From contig JAKOGH010000826.1 of NCBI GenBank assembly GCA_024811115.1, positions 1 to 29,553 on the forward strand: a DNA stretch of 29,553 nt, written 5' to 3'. Of this stretch, positions 19,704 through 29,553 are shown piece by piece (positions within the stretch are counted from its first letter, which is position 1; each line of letters begins with the position of its first letter). Source of the stretch: Terana coerulea (Eukaryota; Basidiomycota; Agaricomycetes; Polyporales; Phanerochaetaceae). The notes beneath the pieces were generated by a model. That model was not told where the DNA came from. It was given only the letters and a program-made list of their open reading frames with translations, and ran no database searches. Position numbers and translations under genes: made by a program.

Positions 19704-20559
19704 GAGCCTCGGCCCATTAACAAAAGCATACAGTGTGAATTGCTTTGGTCGTCTGTGAAGCAGTCACTCTTTTAGAGCTATTGTGATATTTAAAATTGAT
19801 TGCAACTTGTTGTTCAACTGTGGCAAATGGCAATTATATAAGAATATAGACATTCTAGGCAAAAGCAGCTCTTTTTAGCAATTGTACAGAGCTTATATAT
19901 TAGGTTATAAAGGTAATATTAAAGAGCTTCAGACTTGTCATTAACAATATCCTTAAAGCTTTGTGCACTTTAAAAACCAGTCTAATAAGGAATCCATTAT
20001 GCATTTATGTGCCAACTAGGCTGAAATAGAGAATAGTAGCTACATTAACTCTAAAAGTGTAATAGTATAAGTATATAGATTAGCTGATTGGCAGAAAAAG
20101 GAGGACATAGAACTAAATTAGCTTTAAGCAATACAATAATAAGAGTCTAAGTAATAAATAAAAGCAATAGCAAAATAAGTGTCATAAGCTCTAGATAATG
20201 TCATAAATATGATACAAATAACAAGCAAATAAGTAAAAAGCTAATAATAAGCTACTGATAAAATATGCAATAGTGAGAAATTAGATAAAAAGAAATATAG
20301 TAAATGAGCTAATGAAAGAATGCAATAAGGCATTGGTAAGGGATAAAAAGTCAATTAGGTAGTAAAAAGCCATTAATAATCAGCAGATTAGAATGTTAAA
20401 AGGCAATGGGCTGTTTAGCAAGCTAATAGATGTAGATTAGCTAAATAAACTATATTTTAAGAATACATTTTCACAAAAAGCGAAAAAGAGCATAATAAAC
20501 AATTTAGTGTTAAATAAGAAGCATAAAGCACAGATTAGAAAGAGGGGTTTTTCCAGATG

Positions 20560-21446
20560 TGTCGCGTTGATGCGCAACTGGAGTGTATGTATCAACTAAA
20601 TTCTGACCTAATGGGGCACCCCAGCACCATAGGAAGCACAGAAATGGGTCAAAAATTTGGCCGGTACCCATTTTCTCGTGGGAAAAACTTCGGAAGGGTG
20701 CCAATCGACTCCGTTCGTCTTTCCGAGTCTGATTCTGCACTCAGTTTGGCCTAAATAATTCGGGTTGGCGCTCAACAAGGTTGGTCGTGTTTGCTTGTCC
20801 GCAACTGTATCTGATTCAAAGTGAGTTTTCTGCATCCGTTTCATTGATCAGTCTAATAGTTCCACAGCCTGCGTAAGCAGCTCTTCCGACGACAGCGGCG
20901 GGTGGTTGGCTGGAGGTGTCAAAGATAACATGCTTCGCGAAACCGCCGGTTGATTACGTAGGCTGCGAAGCCGCCGGGTCGGTGAATCCTCTGAAGCACA
21001 AGGTAACTCAGGGGGCTGCAGTGGGAGCAATTGTCTTACTCTCTGATAAAAACTGTTGAGGATCCGATGGACGCGCAGTCAACCTGACCAACAGGCATCA
21101 CGAAAGTAGTAAAATCAACCTTGAGGTGCGTGTTCCATGAGTGCTTAGCCAAACGACGTGACTGAAAGCTGCACGACGATCTTCGTTAGCTGCTTTGGGA
21201 AACCTCTGTTTCCGCGCGTCGCAGTTTACCCCACTGCGCATAGTGAAGACAGCACATTGCGGAAGGAGTTGCTGTACGCTGCTTGCAGAGGCGGATAAGC
21301 GATACCTGCGCACGCTCTTCTGCGCGCTTCAGCCATGTACGGCTTGGCTGAGTTCCAAATGTGTTTGGGGAAAAGGTATATGGATCTGGTGTACTGCTGT
21401 TCTCCTCAGCAACACGAAGCACCACTCACTCATCTTTCCTAAAGAC
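20560..21446. other. Spacer between E2 and the aldo/keto reductase gene
   Basis: About 890 nt. The right part must hold the reductase promoter. A minus-strand frame at about 21059-20848 (QLLPLQPPELP..SSEELLTQAVELLD) looks protein-like, but no start, upstream exon or family could be assigned. Confidence 0.4.
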
Positions 21447-22853
21447 ATGGCCAGCATCCGTTCTGCACTCGCGTCCCAAACTCGCAAGATTGGTAGCCAC
21501 CAGGTGACCGCCATTGGCTACGGAGCTATGGGTCTATCGTCCTACTACAGCGCTCCTCAGCCAGATGAGGTTCGGCTGAAGGTAAGTATGTTATATACTT
21601 CACAATAGGTGCTACTGACATGTCACTACAGTTTTTGGACGACCTCTATGCAACTGGTTGCACGAACTGGGATACAGCTAACATTTATGGGGACAGCGAA
21701 GAACTCATTGGCAAATGGTTTGGTTACTCACTATCGATACTCATCAACTTTCCGACGGCTGAGATCATGCACAGGCTCAAGAAGACTGGAAAACGCAACG
21801 ACATTTTTCTTGCCACCAAATTTGGCGGGACTGGCAACCCTGATCGGCCGGTTAGCGGTGAGCCGGAAAATGTGAAAGCATCCATGGAGAAGTCCCTTCA
21901 ACTACTTGGAGGTAAGTACACGTTTACACTCCTAGGTGCCTCTTCAGATGACAGCGTGCTTCCCAGTTGACTCTGTGGATCTATTCTACCTTCACCGGTA
22001 AGTTGATACTCATGAGTGTAACGAGATCCGCGAGCTCATACATTTATGTTCATGTAGTCCTGATCCCAATGTCCCGATCGAGACAACCGTCGGCGCAATG
22101 GCCGAACTCGTCAAGGCTGGCAAGACTCGTTACCTTGGTCTGTCAGAGTGTACCGCGTCGACCATCCGCCGTGCACACGCTGTGCACCCGATTTCTGCCC
22201 TTCAAGTCGAATACTCTCTGTTCACCCTGGATGTTGAGAGCCCCCAGCTGGACATCTTGCGCACGGCGCGCGAGCTGGGCATTATGATCTTTGCGTACTC
22301 GCCTCTGGGAAGAGGCTTGCTGACCGGACAATACGTGCGTATCGCCGCCGCTTTCCACGTGGGTGTGGTGCTGACTGACCTGTTTTTAGAAATCCCCTGA
22401 CGATTTCGAGGAGAACGACTTCAGGAGAACCATTCCCAGGTACGTCTCACTCTGCAGTTCAACTTTAATAGTGCTGATAAACACTCTGGCAGATATTCGA
22501 AAGAGAATTTCCCAAAGCTTCTTGCAGTCGCTGACGCCGTGCGGGAGATTGGCAAGAAATACAACGCTACGCCCGGACAAGTTGCCCTGGCATGGCTGCT
22601 CGCTCAAGGCGACGATATCATTCCTATCCCGGGTACGACCAAGGCGAAGGTACGTACCACATACACTAACTTTGGTGTGCCCTAATTGCTTATCCTGTGC
22701 CAGTATCTGGACGAGAACCTTGGTGCCATCAACGTGAAGCTTACTCCGGAGGACGTTGCGGAGATCCGCCAACTGTGCGAGAATGTTGATTTGGGAGAAC
22801 GTTATAACACCATGGGCATGGGTTGGGTTCTTCAGGAGACACCTCCACTCTGA
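21447..22853 (+). CDS. Aldo/keto reductase (NADPH-dependent, AKR8/AKR13-like)
   Basis: Reduces aldehydes or ketones with NADPH in the cytosol; the natural substrate cannot be told. Exons 21447-21581, 21632-21717, 21775-21911, 21967-21997, 22058-22334, 22390-22439, 22493-22649 and 22704-22853 give 340 residues, the normal length. The catalytic tetrad is D59 and Y64 (NWDTANIYG), K89 (ATKFGG) and H129 (FYLHRPDPN). Other AKR marks are [62 protein letters not shown] and [12 protein letters not shown]. The second intron (21718-21774, 57 nt, GTTTGG donor) is a multiple of three and stop-free; splicing it gives the family-like [15 protein letters not shown], retention would add 19 residues. The gene appears intact. 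Confidence 0.93.
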
Positions 22854-23065
22854 GGCGGTACCAAAATTCTGTGAGGCCGGCTTAGTCCCTGGTGATATAA
22901 TTTCCCAGGCGGATTAGTACCCTTCGAATGCCCGTACCATGCTGTAATTATACCTTGTCATATCTTGCTTGCACTCCACTTGCTTATCAACAAACCCTAA
23001 GCACTACTGTATGGCTGTACTATGTCGATAGTTGCGCTCTGGAATTGTCGCAAAACGTTCGGCTT

Positions 23066-23190
23066 GACTCCGGTAAACGGTCAGGGATACACGGGGTCCG
23101 ACCGCTAATATTTAGCGCCTGACACTTGAACTGCACTTTCGGGGTCCCCACGCTTCTGCCAACACACCGCTCGAAACGTCTAGGAATTCC
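23066..23190. repeat. GGGGTCC upstream repeat, copy P1
   Basis: Contains CAGGGATACACGGGGTCCG, then after about 50 nt TTCGGGGTCC, then a CTCGAA-type word. The same arrangement occurs at 25745-25865 and 28760-28880. This copy lies about 140-260 nt before the first F-box gene. It may be part of the duplicated block or a shared promoter region. Confidence 0.65.
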
Positions 23191-23325
23191 TTACAGCCCG
23201 TTCATCTGCAGAGTTAATGGGGTCTTAAATCTAGAAGAGTTTGATTTTTGACCTGTATGGCCACTCTATGTCTCTAATAACGAATATTTACCACCCTTGT
23301 TGGTTTCGCAGACTTTCTCGCCCAA

Positions 23326-25050
23326 ATGCAGGCGATGGACGTATCACTTCTTGGACGGTCAGGGGGTCCAGCGACTCTCGCAGCCGTGGACGCTGCCATC
23401 GAACGGTATATGTCCGAAGTCCGTACCCTCTATAGTGTACGGAACTCGTAGCTCCCCATTGCGCATATCCCAGCCGAGATACTTGGCGAGATCCTCGTGT
23501 GGGTCATCCGCGACCATTACCGAGAATGTCTGTGCTCCCTCAGGCACCCAAAAATTGCTGTAGAGGACCAGCCTGCTGCGAAAACTGAGCCCCCTTATCG
23601 GTGGCTTCCGGTGACGCGCGTCTGCAGATATTTGAGAGAAACAGCGCTGAGTTTCCCGGCGCTGTGGACGGACATATTCTCTACTCAGAGCCTCGCCTGC
23701 AGAGAAGCCTTCTTCCGCCGCTCTCGAAACATCCCACTCACCCTGCATCTCATCACCTTCTCGCAAAAGGAACAGGCCACGGAGCTCATATACGGCGATG
23801 ACGCACATCGTCTCGGTAAGCTTCACATAAGCCCCGCAGGGATGCTCGGGAACTACGGGTTTGAAGAACGGAATGTGGACCATCCCCTGCCGAGTTTGAC
23901 ACGTCTTTACCTGGAAGGCTCTTCATACGATTTTGCCAGATTACTGCTGCGTCCTGCGCTGACACACCTTTCCCTCCGGTCCCTGAGCCCAGGCCGTTCA
24001 CTGGGTTTACAGGGCTGGCTGGATATCCTTAGCCAATTGCCGCGTCTGGTTGCATTAGAGCTAGACAACGTGCTTGCCACGCGACGCGACGTCCCGCAGT
24101 CTGTTGCATATCGGCAAGTCGACCTGCCTTATCTTCAGTCCCTCCGACTGTCCGAGGAAGGGCCTCCTGCGCTCTGCGGAAAACTTCTGGAACATCTGCA
24201 GTTCCCTTCCAACACCTCCATTCACTTGGACTACTAGCTCACCGCGCCAAGTTCATCCCACCCCGCTCCAGATGAGCTGAACTTCGACTCTATGTTTCGC
24301 ACAATTGCCTCAAAGATTCCTGTGGATACGTCAAATTCTACCTCCCGACTTCCGGTGACTTGTCGCACGTTCATGACCTTCCCTAAATACAACATCGAGC
24401 TGTGGCCGCATCATCTGGGCGCTGACAATCTTAATAGCCTGGAAGCGGGGACAGTCGTCCCGGCTGAGTTGACCACCGGCGAAATCACTATAAGCGTGTG
24501 CTGCCTGTATGCGCTGCACACGTTTGTTGAGGCGCTGATGACTTCTTTTCTTTCTACGACCCATTTGGGCAGCGTTCGGAAATTGTTGTTTGATTCCCTC
24601 GAGGATTTCAACATCTGGCCGCTATGCGTGCGGCTGCACAAGGTCAAAGAGCTCATCCTCCGCAATACCCCGCTTTCTCCCCTCATACGGGCGCTTGGTG
24701 TTCCGCCGTCAAGAGGCATCGAAGCTCCCTACGTGAAAGAGGATCTCTTTCCCGAGCTTGAGCACCTCACGCTCACAGAAGTGCGGTGGCACGGGCATCA
24801 TGAAGATATTGTTCCTCCGGCTCAAGGCCCCCTCAACACACTACTGCAGACCGCGCTGCTCGAGAGAAAGGCCCGGAGCTTTCCTCTCCGCAAGCTTTCT
24901 ATTCGTCGCGGTCGCAACATTCAGGAGAATGAGTGGGACACCCTTGAAAGCTCTGGTGCTGTGGAAACATTTGAATGGGACCACGTAAACGAGGGCGACC
25001 GTGAGCTGTGCTCGTCCTGCGCAGAGCGCAGCGATCTAGGCGACTGGTAA
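23326..25050 (+). pseudogene. F-box/LRR-like protein with two in-frame TAG codons
   Basis: F-box proteins link targets to SCF ubiquitin ligases (family role). A single frame of 575 codons runs from ATG 23326 to TAA at 25048, broken only by TAG at 23449-23451 and TAG at 24235-24237. It starts with the usual agaric layout: a short helix (LAAVDAAIERYMSEVRTLY), then the F-box core IPAEILGEIL, the RVCRYLRETALSFPALWTDI block, and leucine-rich segments (LTRLYLEGSSY, LTHLSLRSLSPG, LVALELDNV, LEHLTLTEV). It ends SGAVETFEWDHV. The first TAG falls where the paralogue at 29046 has Leu (RNS-LLPV). Little else is damaged, so inactivation looks recent, unless the amber codons are read through or are sequence errors. 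A conserved AG before 23314 hints at a small upstream exon. Confidence 0.75.
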
Positions 25051-25259
25051 TTCATAGGTGAGTGCTCTCGTCTTCGTATACTGTTCTATTGTTGTATAAG
25101 CTCAACATGTGCGCACAGACTTTTATTTTGGTTTCTGGCCGCCGGCATACCCTATTAATGTCTTTTTATTACCCTCATGTCTGGCTGACTGAAATCTATG
25201 CTCTGGCCTTCGAAGCTTGAATAACAGAAGTATTGCCTAGCCAGACTTTATTCGAGCAA

Positions 25260-25573
25260 CCTCTCAGTACCCCGGCGCTTTCTACAGACATGCAATGCCC
25301 ACTCGGGGCAGCTGCAAGTCCGACTTTCCCTAAACTCAAGCACCTCATGTTCACCGACAATGTGTGTGGTATACACGTCACGACAACGCTATCGCCGCCT
25401 CTGACGGTAATGGCTCCCTGAGCGCGCAACTGCACGCCTTACTGATCAACAGAAAATTACAGAACCTTGTACCCTTTCGCAAGCTGTACGCTCGCGGCTG
25501 CGACACTCACAAGGACGATTGGCAAAACTTCGAAGCCTTTTCTGCTATGGAAGCGTTTGAATGGGGTCCCTGA
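25260..25573 (+). pseudogene. F-box protein 3' fragment
   Basis: Reads FPKLKHLMFTD (from 25326) and, after a frameshift, GSLSAQLHALLINRKLQNL, PFRKLYARGC, DDWQNFEAFSAMEAFEWG ending at TGA 25571-25573. This matches the last 80 residues or so of the F-box gene just upstream (FPELEHLTLTE, FPLRKLSIRRG, EWDTLESSGAVETFEW). No 5' part is present. It is probably left from tandem duplication. Confidence 0.68.
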
Positions 25574-25744
25574 AATGGTTGCGTTTGCATGCACTCGACG
25601 TGATCATAGGAAGGGAGCGATGTTTTTGACTAGGATGGATGTAATTGTAAGCTTAGACGAGGTTAAACCTTTCATGTGCTTTGCAAACTTTGTGAGATGA
25701 GGAACAACTCTTCACTCGTGGACTATAACTGTAAGCAGTACTAG

Positions 25745-25865
25745 TCCAACGGTCATGGATGTACGGGGTCCGAGCCATAGATTTTAGGCGCCGCCATCAA
25801 GCACAATACATTCGGGGTCCCGCCTGGTCTGCCAGCACATCACTCGAACGTTTGCAGAATACCTT
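25745..25865. repeat. GGGGTCC upstream repeat, copy P2
   Basis: Matches P1: GGTCATGGATGTACGGGGTC, then TTCGGGGTCCCGCC and ACTCGAACG. It lies about 240-350 nt before the membrane protein gene at 26100. Confidence 0.65.
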
Positions 25866-26099
25866 TCGTCCACGAGGGATAATAGAGGAGGTTTTGTTGT
25901 GGAGTTGCATTCTGGTATGCCCGCCTCTTCGTAACTAATAGCTGATCCACGATTATCATTCGTCTCGCAGACCACAAGTGGAGAGCATTGAACAGCCATG
26001 AACTCTAAAACCGTGTATGAGGTCACGCTCACACGCAAAGCCAGACGCTTGTCCAGTACATAATCCGACTGTGCTACCCGAAGTAATCCTGTAGCTGCA

Positions 26100-27010
26100 A
26101 TGTTTGCCTATCTCCTCGCTGCGCTTTACTACATCTCCTCCTTGCATGCTGTCGCCGCAGACACAGCGGTCAGCGTCGACCTGGACACTGGCGTTTCTTA
26201 TGGGCTCCCGAAACTTGGAAGACAGAGACCTCTCCGTGCGGCGGCGCTGTAGATCACTACACGGAGATCCCGAACGCATGGATGGAGTTCTCGTTCATCG
26301 GTGAGCGTATACCTTCTTCTCAAATCCTGTCCCCCGCTGAATCATGATGATGTTGCCAGGCAATCGAGTGCAAGTCACTGGTCTCTTCAACAATGCGAGC
26401 AACCACATCCTCCAGGTCGCGCTGGACAGCCACTCCTCCTTCCTCCTCGGCGGCTCCGCCGCCGACGTCGTGTGCACAGATATCTACGACTCGCAGGTCA
26501 TCGCGGCGCAGGACGCACTCCACACCCTGCGGCTCACTGTGCTCGACATAGACACGAGCAGCACCGACGAAAGCGTCGATGCGGGCCTGTCGGAGCTGCG
26601 CATCACGAACATCACGTGAGTACGCTGCGAATTTCTTTGTGCTTGCAGTGTTGAACACGGCATTGGATAGGTATTACAAGTCAAGCCTTAACGGAAATAG
26701 TCCGCGTCTGACCCGAACAGCCAGGGTGTGGCGATCAGTGCCACCTAAAGAGTTTTTCGGAGGGGCGGCCGTCGGTCTTCTTCTCGCACGTCTGATCTTC
26801 TTCCTGTTGAGACGATCCTTATCTCCACGCCAACGACAAGGTAAGCCATGTGCTTCTTCCTAAAATTCAAAATCTCTCTGACGCTTGGGCGTAGTTTGGC
26901 TTGGTGAGCCTGCGGACACGGAGCACTCGCCGCGCACCGCGAGTACTCCCGACCTGGAAGAGTGCGACGCTAAGCTCGAGACACACTCAGACGGAAGGCT
27001 ACGGGTATGA
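26100..27010 (+). pseudogene. Single-pass cell-surface protein, copy A (one-base frameshift)
   Basis: Exons 26100-26300, 26360-26615, 26671-26840 and 26895-27010. The product starts with a signal peptide (MFAYLLAALYYISSLHAVAA), has an ectodomain (DTAVSVDLDTGVSY, SPCGGAVDHYTE, GNRVQVTGLFNNASN, LRITNIT), a membrane helix (FFGGAAVGLLLARLIFFLLR) and a short tail (STPDLEECDAKL). All splice phases fit only if one base is added in exon 1 near 26208 (VSYGLP then ETWKTE); as read, the frame stops at 26252-26254. The paralogue at 27761 reads cleanly over this point, which supports a real deletion or a sequence error here. The design resembles many orphan agaric surface proteins; no function is known to me. 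Confidence 0.65.
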
Positions 27011-27706
27011 CCTAAAGGTGGCGGGAGTGGACGTTTGATGACGAAACACAAGTGTGTACAGGCTACAGAGGGGCAGTTCTCCCTATAAAGTCTTATCTCA
27101 TGGTACTCACAATGCGGCTCAGCCATTCTGTGACCCACATTTTAGTCCACGAAGCAGCAGTCGCACTATTCTCACCGGTCGTACTTATGCATCAAGATTC
27201 AAGCGCGGTCTTTGCGGTCTGATCGGTCTTGCTATCTGTCTAAGCTTTGCGCTGCACTCTACCGTCTAAGCAGCCGCATCTCTTTAGTACTCCGACGTGG
27301 AGAATGCATGTCGTGGTAGGACAGACTAATGAACTTACGATGAGCATCGTCGTCATGTTCAATAATACAAGAGATGGCGTCGGAAGTTGCTGCATCTGTT
27401 TGAGTGACTATCTTGAAGGTGAGTCACCTCATCTTCTGCGGGATGGGCAACAGTATTTATATTTGTATTTTCCGACACAGCCGCAGGGTTATACGCCGCA
27501 GAAAGCTTCTGTCCGAGACCTGCCGTCATCCCGTGTACTACGTGAAGCTGAATACTACAGTATGAGCTTCAGCCCGAGACCGGCTGCAACCCTACACCAA
27601 CCCTACACAAGGCGGTCAGTTGATGCCGTGAAATCACGTCGCCTGCAACTCAAGCCTCCAACACTGCCATGAACTCAAGGGCACGACACAGGCGCCCTCT
27701 CCGCGG
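27011..27706. other. Spacer between the two surface-protein copies
   Basis: About 700 nt without a recognised gene. A loosely repeated CCGAGACC word with AAGCTTCTG/GAGCTTCAG lies at 27500-27590. The open frame at 27247-27672 has no family resemblance. Confidence 0.45.
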
Positions 27707-27713
27707 TATAAAT
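27707..27713 (+). promoter_or_regulatory. TATA box (TATAAAT) before copy B
   Basis: GCGGTATAAATGG ends about 50 nt before the ATG at 27761, a plausible core promoter for the gene downstream. Confidence 0.5.
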
Positions 27714-27760
27714 GGACCACGGCGTAGAACCTGAGGTGCATCCCACAGTTGAATTCGGCC

Positions 27761-28377
27761 ATGGTTAACCTTCATGCACTTGCAGCGCTCTACTCGTTTT
27801 CTAAACTAGCGGTTGCTGTCGCCGACACGACCATCTCGCTCGATCTGTCTTCTCCCGCCGTGGTTTATACCCCGGCATCGGCGTGGTCTGCGGAGTCCGA
27901 CAATACTTGCGGCGCGGTCGATCACTTCACACAGACAAACGGCGCAGCTGTATCGTTTTTTCTACCTCCGGACGGTACGTTTGCAGCGCTCCTTTCGCCC
28001 TTATGCAGGGCGTATCAGCCATAACTGACGCTGTCTTCCGCAGTCAGTGGCATCCTCATTGAAGGCATAGTGCACGCCGGGAACAACACCGCCCAAGGGC
28101 TGATAGACGGCGAAGCAGTCCTGTCCTTCAACTTCTCCCAGCCCGCTGTTAAATGCGCCCAGATCTTCGACATGGTTGGTAGGATTCAAGGCTTGAGTCC
28201 CGGGGTGCCCCATGTCTTTTCCTCGTTAACCTGGAACCCACCTCCACGGGAGCGGGCAACGACACTGGGCTCCATATAACGGGCATTACATATGTCTTTT
28301 GTTGCCAAGATATGGTGGGGTGCAGACTCACAGCTGAGTAATATAGATACACCGTGGCGGACGAGGAGACGGTCTAG
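27761..28377 (+). pseudogene. Secreted/surface protein, copy B (frameshift, lost splice donor)
   Basis: Paralogue of the gene at 26100. Exon 27761-27974 encodes a signal peptide (LHALAALYSFSKLAVAVA) and TTISLDLSSPAVVYTPASAW, CGAVDHFTQTNG. A 69-nt intron follows to 28043, then VSGILIEGIVHAGNNTAQG, QPAVKCAQIF and HVFSSLTWNP. One extra base near 28240 moves the frame: TSTGAGNDTGLHITGIT would match copy A, but as read it ends at TAA 28277-28279. The next intron would start at 28290, where ATATGT stands instead of GTATGT; its acceptor (ending 28346) and a last mini-exon TYTVADEETV with TAG at 28375-28377 remain. No membrane helix follows, unlike copy A. As read, it would make a truncated secreted protein. 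Confidence 0.62.
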
Positions 28378-28759
28378 TAGTTCCGGGACTGGGAGCCCAG
28401 GGGCCGGGCTTTGACTCGGATCGTACAAGCAGAGCATGAGTACTAGTCACTCTATCTTCTGCGCTTTGTAATTTGGCCGTGCGACGGCATTGCTCTCCTC
28501 ATTCTCTGTAACGGTGCCGCCGGTGTGTGCGGGTCGCTCATCGGAGTCGAGTCACCCATTCTATTCGAGTTGAACGTTGAACCGCTAGAGGGCTTGGAGG
28601 GTGGAATGAGTCGACGTCCATCTGAGCTTCTGATAGTGCTTTGTGTCCCAGGCAGGCTCTAGACAAGCTAGCTAAAAGCGAACCAACTGACTGTAGATCA
28701 GCTTTACGAAGCAAATATTTTGAGCAAATAACTTGGAGGCACCGGCATAGTGGAATCTA
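28378..28759. other. Spacer after copy B
   Basis: About 380 nt without coding content; likely 3' flank of copy B and left border of the duplicated F-box block. Confidence 0.45.
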
Positions 28760-28880
28760 GTGCCAGTATGCACACGGGATACACGGGTCCGCCTTCGGCC
28801 ACCGTTAATTAAGCGCTTGCAGCAGCTCGAAGGCCAGATACTTTCGGGGTCCTACCGACTGATCGGATGTCATGTGCACG
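28760..28880. repeat. GGGGTCC upstream repeat, copy P3
   Basis: ACGGGATACACGGGTCCG then TTCGGGGTCCTACC; third and most diverged copy of P1/P2. It lies about 170-290 nt before the second F-box gene. Confidence 0.6.
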
Positions 28881-29045
28881 CCACCGTCTACAACGTCCGA
28901 CGTCCAAGGCTCAAATCTCTCTTCAAAATCGTGCACGTATAATAATATAAGTCATTATTTCGCAACTCGCGACCAGGTATGTTCTCAAATTTCAAACCGT
29001 GGCAAGTTCAACAAACGTGATCTGTTGCACAGACTCCTCGCTCAG

Positions 29046-29553
29046 ATGACAGACGTATCATGCCTTGGATGGCCGGACGGTCCAACGACTCTCGAGGCTG
29101 TGGACGCCGCCATCGAACGACGTATCTCCGAAATTCGCTCCCTCCGCAGTGTACGAAACTCGCTGCTCCCTGTTGCGCGCATACCGGCCGAGATACTCTG
29201 CGAGATCTTCATGTGCGCTGTCCGCGAACATTACCAGGAACTCAGGCCGAATTATGCATAACCACGCCCGTATCGCTGGCTAAGGATTACTCACATCTGT
29301 AAATACTGGAGAGACACTGCTGTGCGGTGCCCAGCGTTGTGGGTAGACATATTTCCTACTCAAAGCCTCGCCTGCAGAGAAATCTTCTTTCGCCGCTCGC
29401 AGAACACCCCGCTCACCTTGCATCTTATCACCGCATCGCACAAGAAACAGGCTACGGAGCTCATATACGGAGACAGCGCGCATCGCTTCGGCAAACTTCA
29501 CATAGCGCACGAGAATTACATACTCGAAGAACGGAATGTGGCCGATGCTGCGT
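29046..29553 (+). pseudogene. F-box protein, second copy, with in-frame TAA (runs off window)
   Basis: Paralogue of the gene at 23326. It reads TTLEAVDAAIERRISEIRSL, SVRNSLLPVARIPAEILCEI (F-box core), REHYQELR, then TAA at 29259-29261. The same frame continues unbroken: YRWLRITHICKYWRDTA, CPALWVDIFPTQSLACREIF, TPLTLHLITASHKKQATELI, to the window edge. The stop is in a different place from those in copy 1, so the two were damaged independently. A longer frame opens at 28872, but its first part overlaps the P3 repeat, and a conserved intron-like CAG/ACT border at about 29031 suggests a small upstream exon. Confidence 0.72.

Larger units (their letters stand above)
18088..20559. mobile_element. 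E2: composite inverted-repeat element related to E1
   Basis: The left end starts CATCTGAAAAACCCCC; the right end, reverse-complemented, starts CATCTGGAAAAACCCCTC. These resemble the E1 termini (CATC, A/T, GGAAAAACC). A second left-like terminus, CATCTGAGAAATCCCCC, lies at 18343, so either two elements are nested or the left end was duplicated. Inside: AT-rich 18088-18430, a GC-rich minisatellite, a single-copy GC-rich part (19250-19560), a tRNA-like unit, and an AT-rich tail (19740-20540) with frequent TAATAA, AAGCAATA and AATAAG words but no coding frame. No transposase and no clear target duplication were found. Confidence 0.6.

Noticed and set aside
20848..21059. Protein-like minus-strand frame ending LLTQAVELLD
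   Set aside because: An acceptor-like CAG precedes it, but no start, upstream exon or family could be found; too weak for a gene call.
27247..27672. 141-codon plus-strand frame between the two surface-protein copies
   Set aside because: No family resemblance; contains short repeats and lies in the promoter region of copy B.

Overview
The window is nuclear DNA of a filamentous basidiomycete, most likely an Agaricomycete. Genes are split by many introns of 49-66 nt with GT-AG borders, spacing is compact, and several protein families are typical of mushroom-forming fungi. All gene models below were built by hand from reading frames, splice phases and remembered family consensus; no search was run.

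Left part (1-9.2 kb), mostly housekeeping: the 5' half of a sucrose/alpha-glucoside transporter gene (minus, cut by the window edge); an unrecognised single-pass membrane protein; a coproporphyrinogen III oxidase gene (HEM13/hemF) broken by a 303-bp inverted-repeat element with a perfect 9-bp target duplication and by a frameshift; an intact five-exon gene for mitochondrial ETF:ubiquinone oxidoreductase; and a Spo7-like subunit of the Nem1-Spo7 lipin phosphatase.

Middle part (9.5-20.6 kb), host genes mixed with mobile DNA: a gene joining a pRiA4b ORF-3-like domain to a MYND zinc finger, whose third exon boundary is separated by a 2-kb intron. Nearly all of that intron is a terminal-inverted-repeat element (E1, 10639-12576) carrying scrambled, decayed acyltransferase-domain pieces of a non-reducing polyketide synthase. 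Next come a nine-exon gene for a 638-residue multi-pass membrane protein, a gene-poor stretch with one copy of a dispersed repeat on each side, and a second element with the same kind of ends (E2, 18088-20559). E2 holds a GC-rich minisatellite, a tRNA-like pol III unit and a long AT-rich tail.

Right part (21.4-29.6 kb): an intact eight-intron aldo/keto reductase gene, then a duplicated block. It contains two F-box genes with in-frame stops plus an F-box 3' fragment, two related secreted/single-pass membrane protein genes with frameshifts, and a short GGGGTCC-bearing repeat upstream of three of these genes. This looks like segmental duplication followed by decay.

The most unusual object is E1: a transposon-like element that appears to have captured intron-bearing fragments of a secondary-metabolism gene and sits in the same orientation inside an intron of a host gene.
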